Of a stretch of DNA of 37,049 bases, positions 17,985 to 28,951 are shown one piece after another. How positions within the stretch are numbered: the stretch's first letter is position 1; the number at the start of each line of letters is the position of its first letter. Position numbers and translations under genes: made by a program. The notes below the pieces were generated by a model. It was not told where the DNA came from, searched no databases, and saw only the letters and a program-made list of their open reading frames with translations. The stretch is from contig MGOZ01000004.1 of NCBI GenBank assembly GCA_001797285.1, positions 1-37,049 of the forward strand, given 5' to 3'. This DNA comes from Coxiella sp. RIFCSPHIGHO2_12_FULL_42_15 (GTDB lineage Bacteria; Pseudomonadota; Gammaproteobacteria; Coxiellales; Coxiellaceae).

Positions 17985-19352
17985 CTATTGAGCCTCCAAC
18001 GCTTGTTGCAGTTTTTTTTGCAAACCATCAAATCCTTTATTACTCATCACCACAACCTGATCCTGTGGTTTTAGCGTTTCTTTTAAATGAGCCACAATCG
18101 CATCCACATTTTTAAATACCCGCGTGGGGGAAGTGATTTGTTGACAAAGTGTTTTCAGATAGGCGTTTTGTAATTCCGCATCGAGCAAAATAATATAATT
18201 TGCCTCACGCAATGCCGCTGCCATATGTTCTTCGGTATGCCCACCACAACGCATCGTATTCGAACCAAACTGTAAAACAGCGATAATCGGTTTTTGAGCG
18301 ACTCGCGCGCGCAACGCTTGTAACGTTTTTTCTATTGCCGTGGGGTGATGCGCAAAATCATCATAAACGGTAATGTCATTAATTTCTGCGGAAATTTCTA
18401 AACGGCGCTTAACTCCCTTAAATTCGCAAAGTGCTGCAACCGCCATCGCCGGTGCAACACCCACATGTTCCGCAGCGGCCAATGCGGCCAATGCATTATC
18501 CATGTTATGCTCCCCCCACAACGGCCAACGCACCCGACCACACGATTTATTTTTATAAAAAACGTCAAACGCTGAGCCATCCTTTTCATGCCGTTTCAGG
18601 TGCCAATCGCTCTCTGGACCCGTAAAAATTTTTACATCGCACCATGAACCCCGCTGCAATACCTTATTCAAATGAAAGTCACCTTGTGGATATAAAATTC
18701 GACCTTTATGAGCAACGGTGCGAATTAAAAAATGAAATTGTTGTTCGATGGCAGCAATATCTGGATAAATATCAGCATGATCAAATTCCAAGTTATTTAA
18801 AATTAACGTCTTTGGAAAATAATGCAAAAACTTTGGTCGTTTATCAAAAAAAGCCGTGTCATATTCATCAGCTTCAATGACGAAATAATCCGAATCTCCC
18901 ACATCTGCCGTATGCTTGAAGTTGTGCGCCACGCCACCAATTAAATAACCCGGTTTTAACCCCGCATAAGTCAGTATCCAAGTAAGCATACTGGTTGTGG
19001 TGGTTTTACCATGCGTACCTGCTACCGCTAGCACATGACGCTTGCGCAAGACCTGTTCCGCTAACCACGCAGGCCCAGAAGAAAACGGAATTTCATCATC
19101 TAAAACGGCTTCCACCGCCGTCATCCCGCGCTGACACACATTACCCAATAACACTAAGTCGGGACGTGAATCTAAATGCGTTTTATCATAGCCCGGCATA
19201 ATTTCAATGTGATGAGCGGCTAATGTCTCTGACATGGGAGGGTAAATGTGGTGATCGGAACCCGTTACCTTAAAACCCAGTTGACGAGCCATAAGCGCAA
19301 TACCGCCCATAAACGTCCCGCAAATTCCAAGGATATGAATATGTTTTTGCAT
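17985..19352 (-). CDS. mpl: UDP-N-acetylmuramate:L-Ala-gamma-D-Glu-meso-DAP ligase Mpl
   Basis: Mpl re-attaches recycled tripeptide to UDP-MurNAc, saving cell-wall material. The protein begins MQKHIHILGICGTFMGGIA, the usual Mpl N-terminus. The ATP loop is AVAGTHGKTTTTS. The central-domain signature NNLEFDHADIYPD and the C-terminal FDDFAHHPTAIEKTL type block (here YDDFAHHPTAIEKTL) are present. At 455 residues it is full length. The open frame runs 27 codons further upstream, but ATG 19352 fits the family and AGAAGG lies upstream. The recycling role fits with the neighbouring dacA, which generates muropeptide products. Confidence 0.93.
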   Translation of the reverse strand: MQKHIHILGICGTFMGGIALMARQLGFKVTGSDHHIYPPMSETLAAHHIEIMPGYDKTHLDSRPDLVLLGNVCQRGMTAVEAVLDDEIPFSSGPAWLAEQVLRKRHVLAVAGTHGKTTTTSMLTWILTYAGLKPGYLIGGVAHNFKHTADVGDSDYFVIEADEYDTAFFDKRPKFLHYFPKTLILNNLEFDHADIYPDIAAIEQQFHFLIRTVAHKGRILYPQGDFHLNKVLQRGSWCDVKIFTGPESDWHLKRHEKDGSAFDVFYKNKSCGRVRWPLWGEHNMDNALAALAAAEHVGVAPAMAVAALCEFKGVKRRLEISAEINDITVYDDFAHHPTAIEKTLQALRARVAQKPIIAVLQFGSNTMRCGGHTEEHMAAALREANYIILLDAELQNAYLKTLCQQITSPTRVFKNVDAIVAHLKETLKPQDQVVVMSNKGFDGLQKKLQQALEAQ

Positions 19353-19448
19353 ATGGCACCACACCTTCTGAAACAAAGCCATTCTATTACGGCCATAGCT
19401 TGCTCTCAAGCAAAAAAATCTCCGATCAGCCATTCCTGAGTTTGCTTC

Positions 19449-19533
19449 CTTAGCTCGGATATTTCATGTTGCTTTTTGAAGATGACGGTCACACGAAGTG
19501 CCATCGCAGTTCGATGTGAAATATCCGGGTTAG
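19449..19533. repeat. MITE-like element A, copy 1 (uninterrupted)
   Basis: This 85-bp unit is bounded by imperfect inverted termini, CTTAGCTCGGATATTTCA at the left and TGAAATATCCGGGTTAG at the right. It lies between the divergent mpl and phosphofructokinase genes. A second copy, in the opposite orientation, flanks the insert at 22896-23101. Shared interior sequence includes CATCGAACT and GGCACTTCGTGTG as read on the minus strand. Confidence 0.7.
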
Positions 19534-19541
19534 AGCATCTT

Positions 19542-19570
19542 TTGACAAACAACGCCAATGCGTGTAGAAA
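19542..19570 (+). promoter_or_regulatory. Probable promoter of the phosphofructokinase gene
   Basis: A perfect TTGACA (19542-19547) is followed after 17 bases by TAGAAA (19565-19570), four of six matches to the -10 consensus, 41 bases before the ATG. It starts nine bases after the right end of element A. Confidence 0.5.
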
Positions 19571-19611
19571 GCTAAAGAATGCGGGGTTGATAACGGTTGA
19601 ACGAGGCTGGC

Positions 19612-20868
19612 ATGAAAAAAAATATCTTTTATGCACAATCGGGCGGCGCAACAGCCGTCATTAATGCCAGTGCCTGCGGCGTTATTCAAACCGCACACGC
19701 GATGCAGGATCAGATTGGAAAAGTCTATGCTGGCCACAATGGTATTCTCGGCGCTTTGAATGAAGAACTGATCGACACGAGTCTCGAATCCAGAGAAACC
19801 ATTGCGGCTCTTTTTCATACTCCTTCTAGCGCTTTTGGTTCTTGCCGTTTTAAATTAAAAGATATGACGCAAGATCGCCGCGAATACGAACGATTAATCG
19901 ACGTTTTTCAAGCGCATCATATTGGTTATTTTTTTTATAATGGTGGCGGCGATTCACAAGACACCAGTTGTAAAGTGTCTCAAATCAGCCAAGTCATGGG
20001 TTATCCATTAACGTGTATTGGTATTCCTAAAACCATTGATAATGATCTCTGTTTCACCGATAACTGTCCAGGTTTTGGTTCAGTTGCAAAATACGTTGCT
20101 ATTTCTACACAAGAAGCGGCCATGGATGTGCGTGGCATGGCTGCCACATCCACGAAAATTTTTATTTTAGAAGTGATGGGGCGACATGCTGGATGGATTG
20201 CCGCTGCGGGTGGACTTGGCGCTAAAAAAAATGGAGACCCACCTCACATTATTTTATTCCCCGAAATTGCTTTTGAACCTGATAAATTTCTTTTAAAAGT
20301 CAAACAAGCCGTTACTCAATCCGGATATTGTGTGATTGTCGCTTCAGAAGGCATTCGAGATCTTGACGGAAAGTTTCTGGCAGATTCAGGACTAACGGAT
20401 GCATTTGGTCATCATCAATTGGGGGGAGTCGCCCCCATGTTGGCAAAATTCATTAAGACGCATTTAGGTTATAAATATCATTGGGCTGTTGCGGATTATT
20501 TACAACGTGCTGCGCGTCATATTGCATCACAAACAGACGTAGAGCAAGCTTACGCATTGGGTAAAGCGGCCGTTGAATTTGCACTGCAAGGAAAAAATAA
20601 TATTATGCTGACGATTGAACGACAAATCGGTCCTGAATATCGTTGGGCCATCGGCAGCGTCCCATTGCAAAAAGTCGCTAATGTCGAATTTAAAATGCCA
20701 CGTCACTTCATCGACGAAGAAGGCTACCATATTACTGAGGCCTGCCGACATTATTTAATGCCACTCATTCAAGGTGAAGCCTATCCACCCTATGCCAACG
20801 GTTTACCATTGTATGTGAATTTAAAAAATCAGCTTGTCCCCAAAAAATTACCGAACATGAGTCGCTAA
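19612..20868 (+). CDS. pfp: Pyrophosphate-dependent 6-phosphofructokinase
   Basis: It phosphorylates fructose 6-phosphate, with residues that point to PPi rather than ATP. The loop GGGDS (111-115) places Asp where ATP enzymes have the second Gly of GGDGS. PKTIDND (139-145) carries the lysine typical of PPi enzymes. EVMGRHAGW binds sugar phosphate. The 418-residue size also fits the PPi group rather than the 320-residue ATP type. ATG 19612 is chosen over TTG 19597 because GAGG lies six bases upstream. The gene faces, and overlaps by three bases, the protease-inhibitor gene. A sugar porter nearby suggests a link to carbohydrate uptake. The enzyme is reversible, so it may also serve gluconeogenesis. 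Confidence 0.9.
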   Translation: MKKNIFYAQSGGATAVINASACGVIQTAHAMQDQIGKVYAGHNGILGALNEELIDTSLESRETIAALFHTPSSAFGSCRFKLKDMTQDRREYERLIDVFQAHHIGYFFYNGGGDSQDTSCKVSQISQVMGYPLTCIGIPKTIDNDLCFTDNCPGFGSVAKYVAISTQEAAMDVRGMAATSTKIFILEVMGRHAGWIAAAGGLGAKKNGDPPHIILFPEIAFEPDKFLLKVKQAVTQSGYCVIVASEGIRDLDGKFLADSGLTDAFGHHQLGGVAPMLAKFIKTHLGYKYHWAVADYLQRAARHIASQTDVEQAYALGKAAVEFALQGKNNIMLTIERQIGPEYRWAIGSVPLQKVANVEFKMPRHFIDEEGYHITEACRHYLMPLIQGEAYPPYANGLPLYVNLKNQLVPKKLPNMSR

Positions 20869-21296
20869 TTGATGCCCGAAACTGAAACAATGGTAAAAGT
20901 CATTTTTTGTGGATGATTCGCGACTACCCAAGGACGCATATAATAAAGCGTGAGCTGTGTCACTTGCGGAACAACAAAAGCACCCCCCGACATTTTAAAT
21001 TCAAAACTTTCGTAGCCAGGGGCGCCCAATAATTTTGAATCCGGTGCATGAAACGCATGATTTACCGCACTGATCATGTCATGACTATAATCTCCTTGCA
21101 AAACCCAGATAAAACCCGTCGTTGGATTAGAGCGCAAATTAAGCGTAAACGTCGGATTTTCTTTTTTGACAAGAATTGTTTTACTAGGATCCGAAAAAAT
21201 ACGATTATCTTTTGCAGTCTTATCTTCCGCACAAAGAGCAATAGAAGTAAAACTCAGTGAAAAGACTGCACTTGTTAATATTATTTTTTTCATCAT
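20865..21296 (-). CDS. Chagasin-family inhibitor of papain-like cysteine proteases, exported
   Basis: Members plug the active site of C1 cysteine peptidases with three loops, all visible here: NPTTGF (57-62), GAPG (91-94) and RPW (121-123). A signal peptide (residues 1-23, ending LCA) sends the protein to the periplasm or beyond; there is no lipobox. It has 143 residues. Of three nearby ATGs, the one at 21296 is favoured: it overlaps the sugar-porter stop as ATGA and has GGAG eight bases before it. Such inhibitors could protect the cell from its own or host lysosomal cathepsins; the latter is inference. The neighbour's stop overlap makes the pair an operon. Confidence 0.9.
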   Translation of the reverse strand: MMKKIILTSAVFSLSFTSIALCAEDKTAKDNRIFSDPSKTILVKKENPTFTLNLRSNPTTGFIWVLQGDYSHDMISAVNHAFHAPDSKLLGAPGYESFEFKMSGGAFVVPQVTQLTLYYMRPWVVANHPQKMTFTIVSVSGIN

Positions 21297-22726
21297 ACCC
21301 ATTCTCCTACGGGTTGTGTCTCATGATCAGAAATAACGCCTAAATCGCGACTGCGTTTACCTAATCGCAGATTATTTTCAATCGATTCTAAACTAACTCC
21401 TTTCGTTTCTGGCAGAAAACGTTTTACAAATACCCATCCTAACAAACAAACTATGGCGTAAGTGCAAAAAGTCCCCGCTGTACCTAGCGTATCTAACAGG
21501 TATCGAAATGAAAATGTGACAATTCCATTGAACAACCAGCAAACTGAAACGGCTAAACTTGACCCTAAACCACGAATTTGCAGCGGAAAAATTTCTGAAA
21601 TAACCAGCCACATCATCGGTCCTAAACTCATTGCAAAGCATGCGATATAAATAATCATGCTCAACAAAGTCAACCAACGCAACAACAAAGCGCCCGTACC
21701 AAAATGAAAAGCGAGGCTCAATAGTAATAAACCTAATGCCATTCCTGCTAAACCCAGCAATAACAATGGACGACGTCCCCATAAATCAATCAGTGGCAAA
21801 GCAATAATCGTAAAAACAACATTCGCCACACCGACAATGGCGGTGGTTGAAATAGCACCCGCTGCCGTATCATAACCCGCCATTTGAAAAATCGTCGGTG
21901 CAAAATAAATAATCGTATTAATGCCCGTGCATTGTTGAAAAAACGCAAGCCCCAATCCTACTCCTAGTACCGGAAACAACCAACGCTGAAATAACAAACG
22001 CCAACTCACTTTACCGGTCACTCTCGCCTGAATTTCTTGTAATTCGAGCTCCACATTTTCATTATGACGAATCAGTTGTAAAATTTGTCGCGCTTGTGAA
22101 ATGTCGCCTTTTAGTGCCACCCAACGCGGACTGCGCGGCAAAATCAACATACCCAACAGCAATAGTAAAGCTGGCACGACACCAACACCAAACATCCAAC
22201 GCCAATTACCCACATCGGCAAAATGCATGTCTACGGCATACGAGCACAAAATACCAATCGTAATGGCCAATTGATTTAATGAAACGAGAGCACCACGAAA
22301 ACGTGCCGGCGCAATTTCAGAAATGTATAAAGGCGCGGTAAAAGAAGCGATTCCAATCGCCACACCAACCACAATACGTGCTGCAATTAGGGACCACGCA
22401 TTATGTGCCAATGCGGAAGCGAGCGTACCAATAATAAAAATCAATGCGGTAATGATCAATAACGTGCGTCTTCCAAAAAAGTCAGCAAAACGACCACTGA
22501 CTCCTGACCCTATTAATGCACCGACTAATACAGATGCCATGATCAGTGAGTACAACGCATTACTGGGTGCAAAATCTTGTTTGATAAACAAAATAGCGCC
22601 AGAAATCACTCCGGTATCAAAACCAAATAAAATTCCAGCAACAGCAGCAATACAAGCGATAAGAACAACAAAAAAGCTCATCGAATCTGAATGAGAAGCA
22701 GAGGGTCCTTTTTGCATTTGATGCAT
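21293..22726 (-). CDS. Sugar porter family MFS transporter (sugar:H+ symporter)
   Basis: This 477-residue protein has 12 membrane segments and the sugar-porter signatures: FGFDTGVISGAILFI at the start, GRFADFFGRRTLL, PRSPRWVALKG, QQCTGINTIIYFAPTIF and PETKGVSLESIE at the end. These place it with XylE, AraE and GalP; the substrate, a hexose or pentose, cannot be fixed from sequence. The open frame continues into the repeat region up to 23053, but ATG 22726 (MHQMQKG) with GGAG upstream gives the family start. The extra 109 codons are repeat-derived. The stop overlaps the inhibitor gene. Confidence 0.9.
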   Translation of the reverse strand: MHQMQKGPSASHSDSMSFFVVLIACIAAVAGILFGFDTGVISGAILFIKQDFAPSNALYSLIMASVLVGALIGSGVSGRFADFFGRRTLLIITALIFIIGTLASALAHNAWSLIAARIVVGVAIGIASFTAPLYISEIAPARFRGALVSLNQLAITIGILCSYAVDMHFADVGNWRWMFGVGVVPALLLLLGMLILPRSPRWVALKGDISQARQILQLIRHNENVELELQEIQARVTGKVSWRLLFQRWLFPVLGVGLGLAFFQQCTGINTIIYFAPTIFQMAGYDTAAGAISTTAIVGVANVVFTIIALPLIDLWGRRPLLLLGLAGMALGLLLLSLAFHFGTGALLLRWLTLLSMIIYIACFAMSLGPMMWLVISEIFPLQIRGLGSSLAVSVCWLFNGIVTFSFRYLLDTLGTAGTFCTYAIVCLLGWVFVKRFLPETKGVSLESIENNLRLGKRSRDLGVISDHETQPVGEWV

Positions 22727-22895
22727 AGATGGTATTCTCCATAATAGGTTAAGCCATATTGAAACCTTCAAACTATACAACAACTGATCACTGAAACACA
22801 ATAACGAGGTTGCAGGCACCGCAGTTCCCGCTAAAATTGGCACAAGAAACTGGCACAAGCATCCTTGGGTTGATACAATCGTGCCTATAAACAGC

Positions 22896-23101
22896 CTTAG
22901 CCCGAATATTTCACATCGAACTACGAGGGTCGGTGTGCCGCCAACGGGAAGGTCTTTTGTTTGAAGGGCGTCGCGACCAGGGAGGGTCAGGAGCGTCGAG
23001 CACAGGATGTGCGTCCCTGAAAACAAAAGACCTTCCCGTTGGCGGCAGGGCACTTCGTGTGGCCGTTATCTTCAAAAAGCAATATGAAATATCCAGGTTA
23101 G
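22896..23101. repeat. MITE-like element A, copy 2, split by element B
   Basis: The termini CTTAGCCCGAATATTTCA (22896-22913) and TGAAATATCCAGGTTAG (23085-23101) match those of copy 1. Without the central 122 bases, the remaining 84 align with the whole of copy 1 on the opposite strand. The break falls after CATCGAACTACGA and before GGCACTTCGTGTG. The right end, AGGTTAGGAG, overlaps the likely ribosome binding site of the next gene. Confidence 0.75.
22927..23048. repeat. Palindromic element B inserted in element A
   Basis: A perfect 27-bp inverted repeat (22936-22962 with 23021-23047; outer sequence TGCCGCCAACGGGAAGG) closes a 58-base centre that pairs only partly. The element is GC-richer than its surroundings. 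It is open in at least one frame on each strand, and both strands would encode CRQREGLLF and KTKDLPVGG peptides. It could fold into a long RNA hairpin between the divergent sugar porter and thioredoxin-like genes. Confidence 0.75.
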
Positions 23102-23112
23102 GAGTTTTTATT

Positions 23113-23673
23113 ATGGCACTTACGCCATCATCCATGCTGCCCTTGGGGACAAAAGCCCCTAACTTTTGCTTACCCGATGTCCTCAGCAATGAACTTGTCA
23201 AATTGGACGCGGTTAAGTCAACGTTGGCTACCGTCGTTATGTTTATCTGCAATCATTGCCCCTATGTAAAACATATTCTTGAAAAACTATTAGAACTCAT
23301 CCAAACGTATCAGCCGCTGGGTATTCAATTCATTGCGATTAATTCCAACGACGCTCATCATTATCCGCAAGATAGTCCTGAAAAAATGCGTGAATTAGCC
23401 CTGCATTTGAATTTTACATTTCCTTATTTATTTGATGAAACACAAGAAATCGCTAAAGCCTATCACGCAGCATGCACACCTGATTTTTTTGTTTTTGATA
23501 AAGCGCTTGCGTGCGTTTATCGAGGTCGTTTTGATGAAACGAGTCCAGGCAAGCTAAACAGTCCTGTCACGGGTAACGATCTTCGTCATGTGTTGGATAA
23601 TCTATTAGAAAACAAACCCATTAACGAAAAGCAGTTCCCCAGCATGGGCTGTAATATCAAATGGAAACCATAA
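23113..23673 (+). CDS. Thioredoxin-fold (AhpC/TSA-like) family protein
   Basis: This 186-residue cytoplasmic protein has the redoxin start LPLGTKAPNFCLPDV, a redox motif CNHCPYVKH after the first core strands, cis-proline region ACTPDFFVFD, and ending SMGCNIKWK. All are shared by a bacterial group annotated as thioredoxin or peroxiredoxin-like. The CxxC suggests disulfide or peroxide chemistry. ATG 23113 is preferred; the frame upstream to 22933 is repeat sequence. The ribosome site TAGGAG lies at the very end of element A. The MFS gene follows after a single base. Confidence 0.85.
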   Translation: MALTPSSMLPLGTKAPNFCLPDVLSNELVKLDAVKSTLATVVMFICNHCPYVKHILEKLLELIQTYQPLGIQFIAINSNDAHHYPQDSPEKMRELALHLNFTFPYLFDETQEIAKAYHAACTPDFFVFDKALACVYRGRFDETSPGKLNSPVTGNDLRHVLDNLLENKPINEKQFPSMGCNIKWKP

Positions 23674-23674
23674 A

Positions 23675-24991
23675 ATGAATGCAAACTCTTTTTCAAAGTC
23701 ACTGCGTTTTTATCCATGGTTTATTCTCGCATTAGCTTCACTCATGCTTTTTTACAAGTATTTATTGCAGGTGTTTCCTTCCGTGATCACTTCGGAGTTA
23801 ATGCAAGATTTTCAACTTTCCGGCGCGGGGCTCGGTAATTTGGCGGCGTGTTATTTTTATAGTTATTTAATCATGCAGTTTTTTTCAGGTTATCTCATTG
23901 ATCGCTTCCCACTTAAATTAATGATCATCGGCTCGCTGATCATCAGCGCTCTCGGTGCCTTTCTATTTTCCGTTGGAAATATCTTAGCGTTTGCATTATT
24001 GGGCCGCGCACTGATGGGTGTTGGTGCCGCATTTGCTACCGTTGGTTATATGAAAATTGCCGCCATTTATTTTCCAGCGAACCGCTTTGCCTTTGTCAGT
24101 GGTTTGTTAACGTTGGGGGTTATGTTGGGTGCCGTCTTCGGGCAAGCACCCCTCGCCTTGCTTATTCAATCACAGGGTTGGCATCTCGGTTTAATTTATA
24201 TCGCCCTTGCTGGTGGTGGAATTAGTCTACTGTATTTTATCTTTATCAGCGTTAAATCCAACCACTCCCACGCGTTTCCCATTCAACAACGCCAAAAAAT
24301 TACATCAACGGATATTGTTCATCTTCTCAAAAATAAAACCAATTGGTATTTAACACTTTACAGTGGGCTCGCTTTTGCACCCATGGCTGTGTTTGGTGGG
24401 TTGTGGGGAACACCGTTTATTAGCACAGGCTACCACCTTACTGCGGCTAAAGCCTCCCTGATTGTTTCAATGGTGTATGTGGGCTTTGGTTTTGGTGGGC
24501 CTTTATTTGGTTATTTGGCCGATCGATTTGGGCAGCGTTTTCGTTTCATGACGATCGGGTTATTTTTATCGTTATTTTCGTTGCTCTGTGTCGTGTATTT
24601 AATCTCAAACCTCACCGGTTTGATGCTAGCAACTTTTTTATTTGGATTGGGTACCGGCGGCTTCATGATTGCTTTCTCTGTTGGAAAAGATGCCAATCCA
24701 ATCTACATTGCAGCAACCGTAATTGCATTTATCAATTCAGGAGATGCGATTTGTGGCGCGATTTCTGAACCGGCCATCGGAAAAATCTTAGATATCACCA
24801 GCCAAGTGCATACAATACCAATGCAGTTTTCGTTGTCGTCCTATCACATGGCTTTTATCCTATTGCCACTTGAATTAATATTAGCATACGCATTTTTAAA
24901 ATTGGCGCAGCGTTCGGTCCAACTCAGATGCTCAACGGGAACTTCAAAGCGTGCTGCGGACAAACCGTGGAATATACTGGATCCCCGATAA
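23675..24991 (+). CDS. MFS transporter, substrate unknown (3' end altered)
   Basis: This 438-residue major-facilitator protein has about 12 membrane segments. GYLIDRFPLKLMIIG and GYLADRFGQRFRFM are the two cytoplasmic loop 2-3 motifs of the family. It resembles the nutrient carriers common in Legionella and Coxiella; Legionella Pht transporters are one possibility, not shown. Translation is probably coupled to the thioredoxin-like gene (TAAAATG). The final 24 residues after LKLAQRS are hydrophilic and unlike an MFS tail. They run up to the border of the F-box remnant, so the original 3' end may have been replaced by a rearrangement. Confidence 0.85.
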   Translation: MNANSFSKSLRFYPWFILALASLMLFYKYLLQVFPSVITSELMQDFQLSGAGLGNLAACYFYSYLIMQFFSGYLIDRFPLKLMIIGSLIISALGAFLFSVGNILAFALLGRALMGVGAAFATVGYMKIAAIYFPANRFAFVSGLLTLGVMLGAVFGQAPLALLIQSQGWHLGLIYIALAGGGISLLYFIFISVKSNHSHAFPIQQRQKITSTDIVHLLKNKTNWYLTLYSGLAFAPMAVFGGLWGTPFISTGYHLTAAKASLIVSMVYVGFGFGGPLFGYLADRFGQRFRFMTIGLFLSLFSLLCVVYLISNLTGLMLATFLFGLGTGGFMIAFSVGKDANPIYIAATVIAFINSGDAICGAISEPAIGKILDITSQVHTIPMQFSLSSYHMAFILLPLELILAYAFLKLAQRSVQLRCSTGTSKRAADKPWNILDPR

Positions 24992-24994
24992 TCA

Positions 24995-25164
24995 CCTTCA
25001 AGCAGTGGAGCTTGTAGCGCTAATTCAGAAAAAATCTTATCGAGCAATTCTGGAGGGAATTGGGGAAGCGGACGAAAAAATCCTTGGGGTTGGAAAGGCA
25101 TTCTTTCTTCTTTTTCAATAGAAGTATTCGTGTTACTGCTGATAGAGGAAACAGATGGATGCAA
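24995..25164 (-). pseudogene. F-box gene remnant (paralogue of 8666-10336)
   Basis: On the minus strand this piece encodes SVSSISSNTNTSIEK, then MPFQPQGFF and FPPELLDKIFSELALQAP. It matches residues 68-112 of the large F-box protein. At DNA level 24998-25056 equals 8942-9000 at 57 of 59 positions when reversed. The 5' end is cut off at the greA stop and similarity ends near 24995, where the frame runs on antisense to the MFS gene to 24844. The start in frame is a TTG; ATG 25101 is internal. It could be an intact short gene, but loss of about 65 residues in front and 440 behind favours a remnant. Confidence 0.7.
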
Positions 25165-25167
25165 TCG

Positions 25168-25647
25168 TTACTTGTATTCAACATTCACAATTTCGTAAGT
25201 CGCTAAACCTTTTGGCGTGGTTACGTCAACAACGTCTTCGACGTATTTTCCGATCAACGCACGAGAGAGCGGTGAAGAAATGGAGATTTTATTGGTTTTT
25301 AAATCAGCTTCATCCACACCCACGATTTGGTAGGTCACTTCTGTCTGGTTTTCAAGATTTAATAAAGTCACGGTAGCGCCAAAAACGACTTTACCTTCGT
25401 TTTCTAATTGACTGATATCAATGATACGGCAATTCGCGAGTTTAACTTCGATTTCTTGGATACGACCTTCAATGAAACTTTGCTCTTCACGAGCGGCATG
25501 ATATTCAGCATTTTCTTTCAGATCACCATGCGCACGCGCTTCTGCAATAGCAGCAATAATGCGTGGGCGCTCGACTTGTTTCAGTTTTTTTAACTCTTCC
25601 TTTAATCTTTCCGCGCCATGAACGGTGATTGGAACAATTTCTTGCAT
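25168..25647 (-). CDS. greA: Transcription elongation factor GreA
   Basis: GreA enters the RNA polymerase secondary channel and stimulates cleavage of backtracked RNA. The coiled-coil N-terminal domain shows [18 protein letters not shown]. The conserved tip [21 protein letters not shown] carries the two acidic residues needed for cleavage (D and E of GDLKENAE). The C-terminal domain ends normally with PLSRALIGK and a short tail. ATG 25647 gives the usual 159 residues and has a G-rich site seven bases ahead; the longer frame is not family-like. It follows carB by 40 bases and probably shares its transcript. Confidence 0.95.
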   Translation of the reverse strand: MQEIVPITVHGAERLKEELKKLKQVERPRIIAAIAEARAHGDLKENAEYHAAREEQSFIEGRIQEIEVKLANCRIIDISQLENEGKVVFGATVTLLNLENQTEVTYQIVGVDEADLKTNKISISSPLSRALIGKYVEDVVDVTTPKGLATYEIVNVEYK

Positions 25648-25687
25648 GTTAAGCCCCCCATTGCAGAGGATGCAAGGATACCGCCGT

Positions 25688-28936
<3,249 letters not shown>

Positions 28937-28951
28937 ACTGATCTCGGTGCC

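Noticed and set aside
22911-23252. A 113-residue minus-strand frame across the repeat and the thioredoxin-like gene
   Set aside because: It consists of repeat sequence and antisense of a well supported gene.
24844-25164. Full 106-residue frame as an intact small F-box gene
   Set aside because: Similarity to the intact paralogue stops near 24995 and the remainder is antisense to the MFS gene. The only in-frame start ahead of the conserved part is a TTG, so a remnant is the simpler reading.
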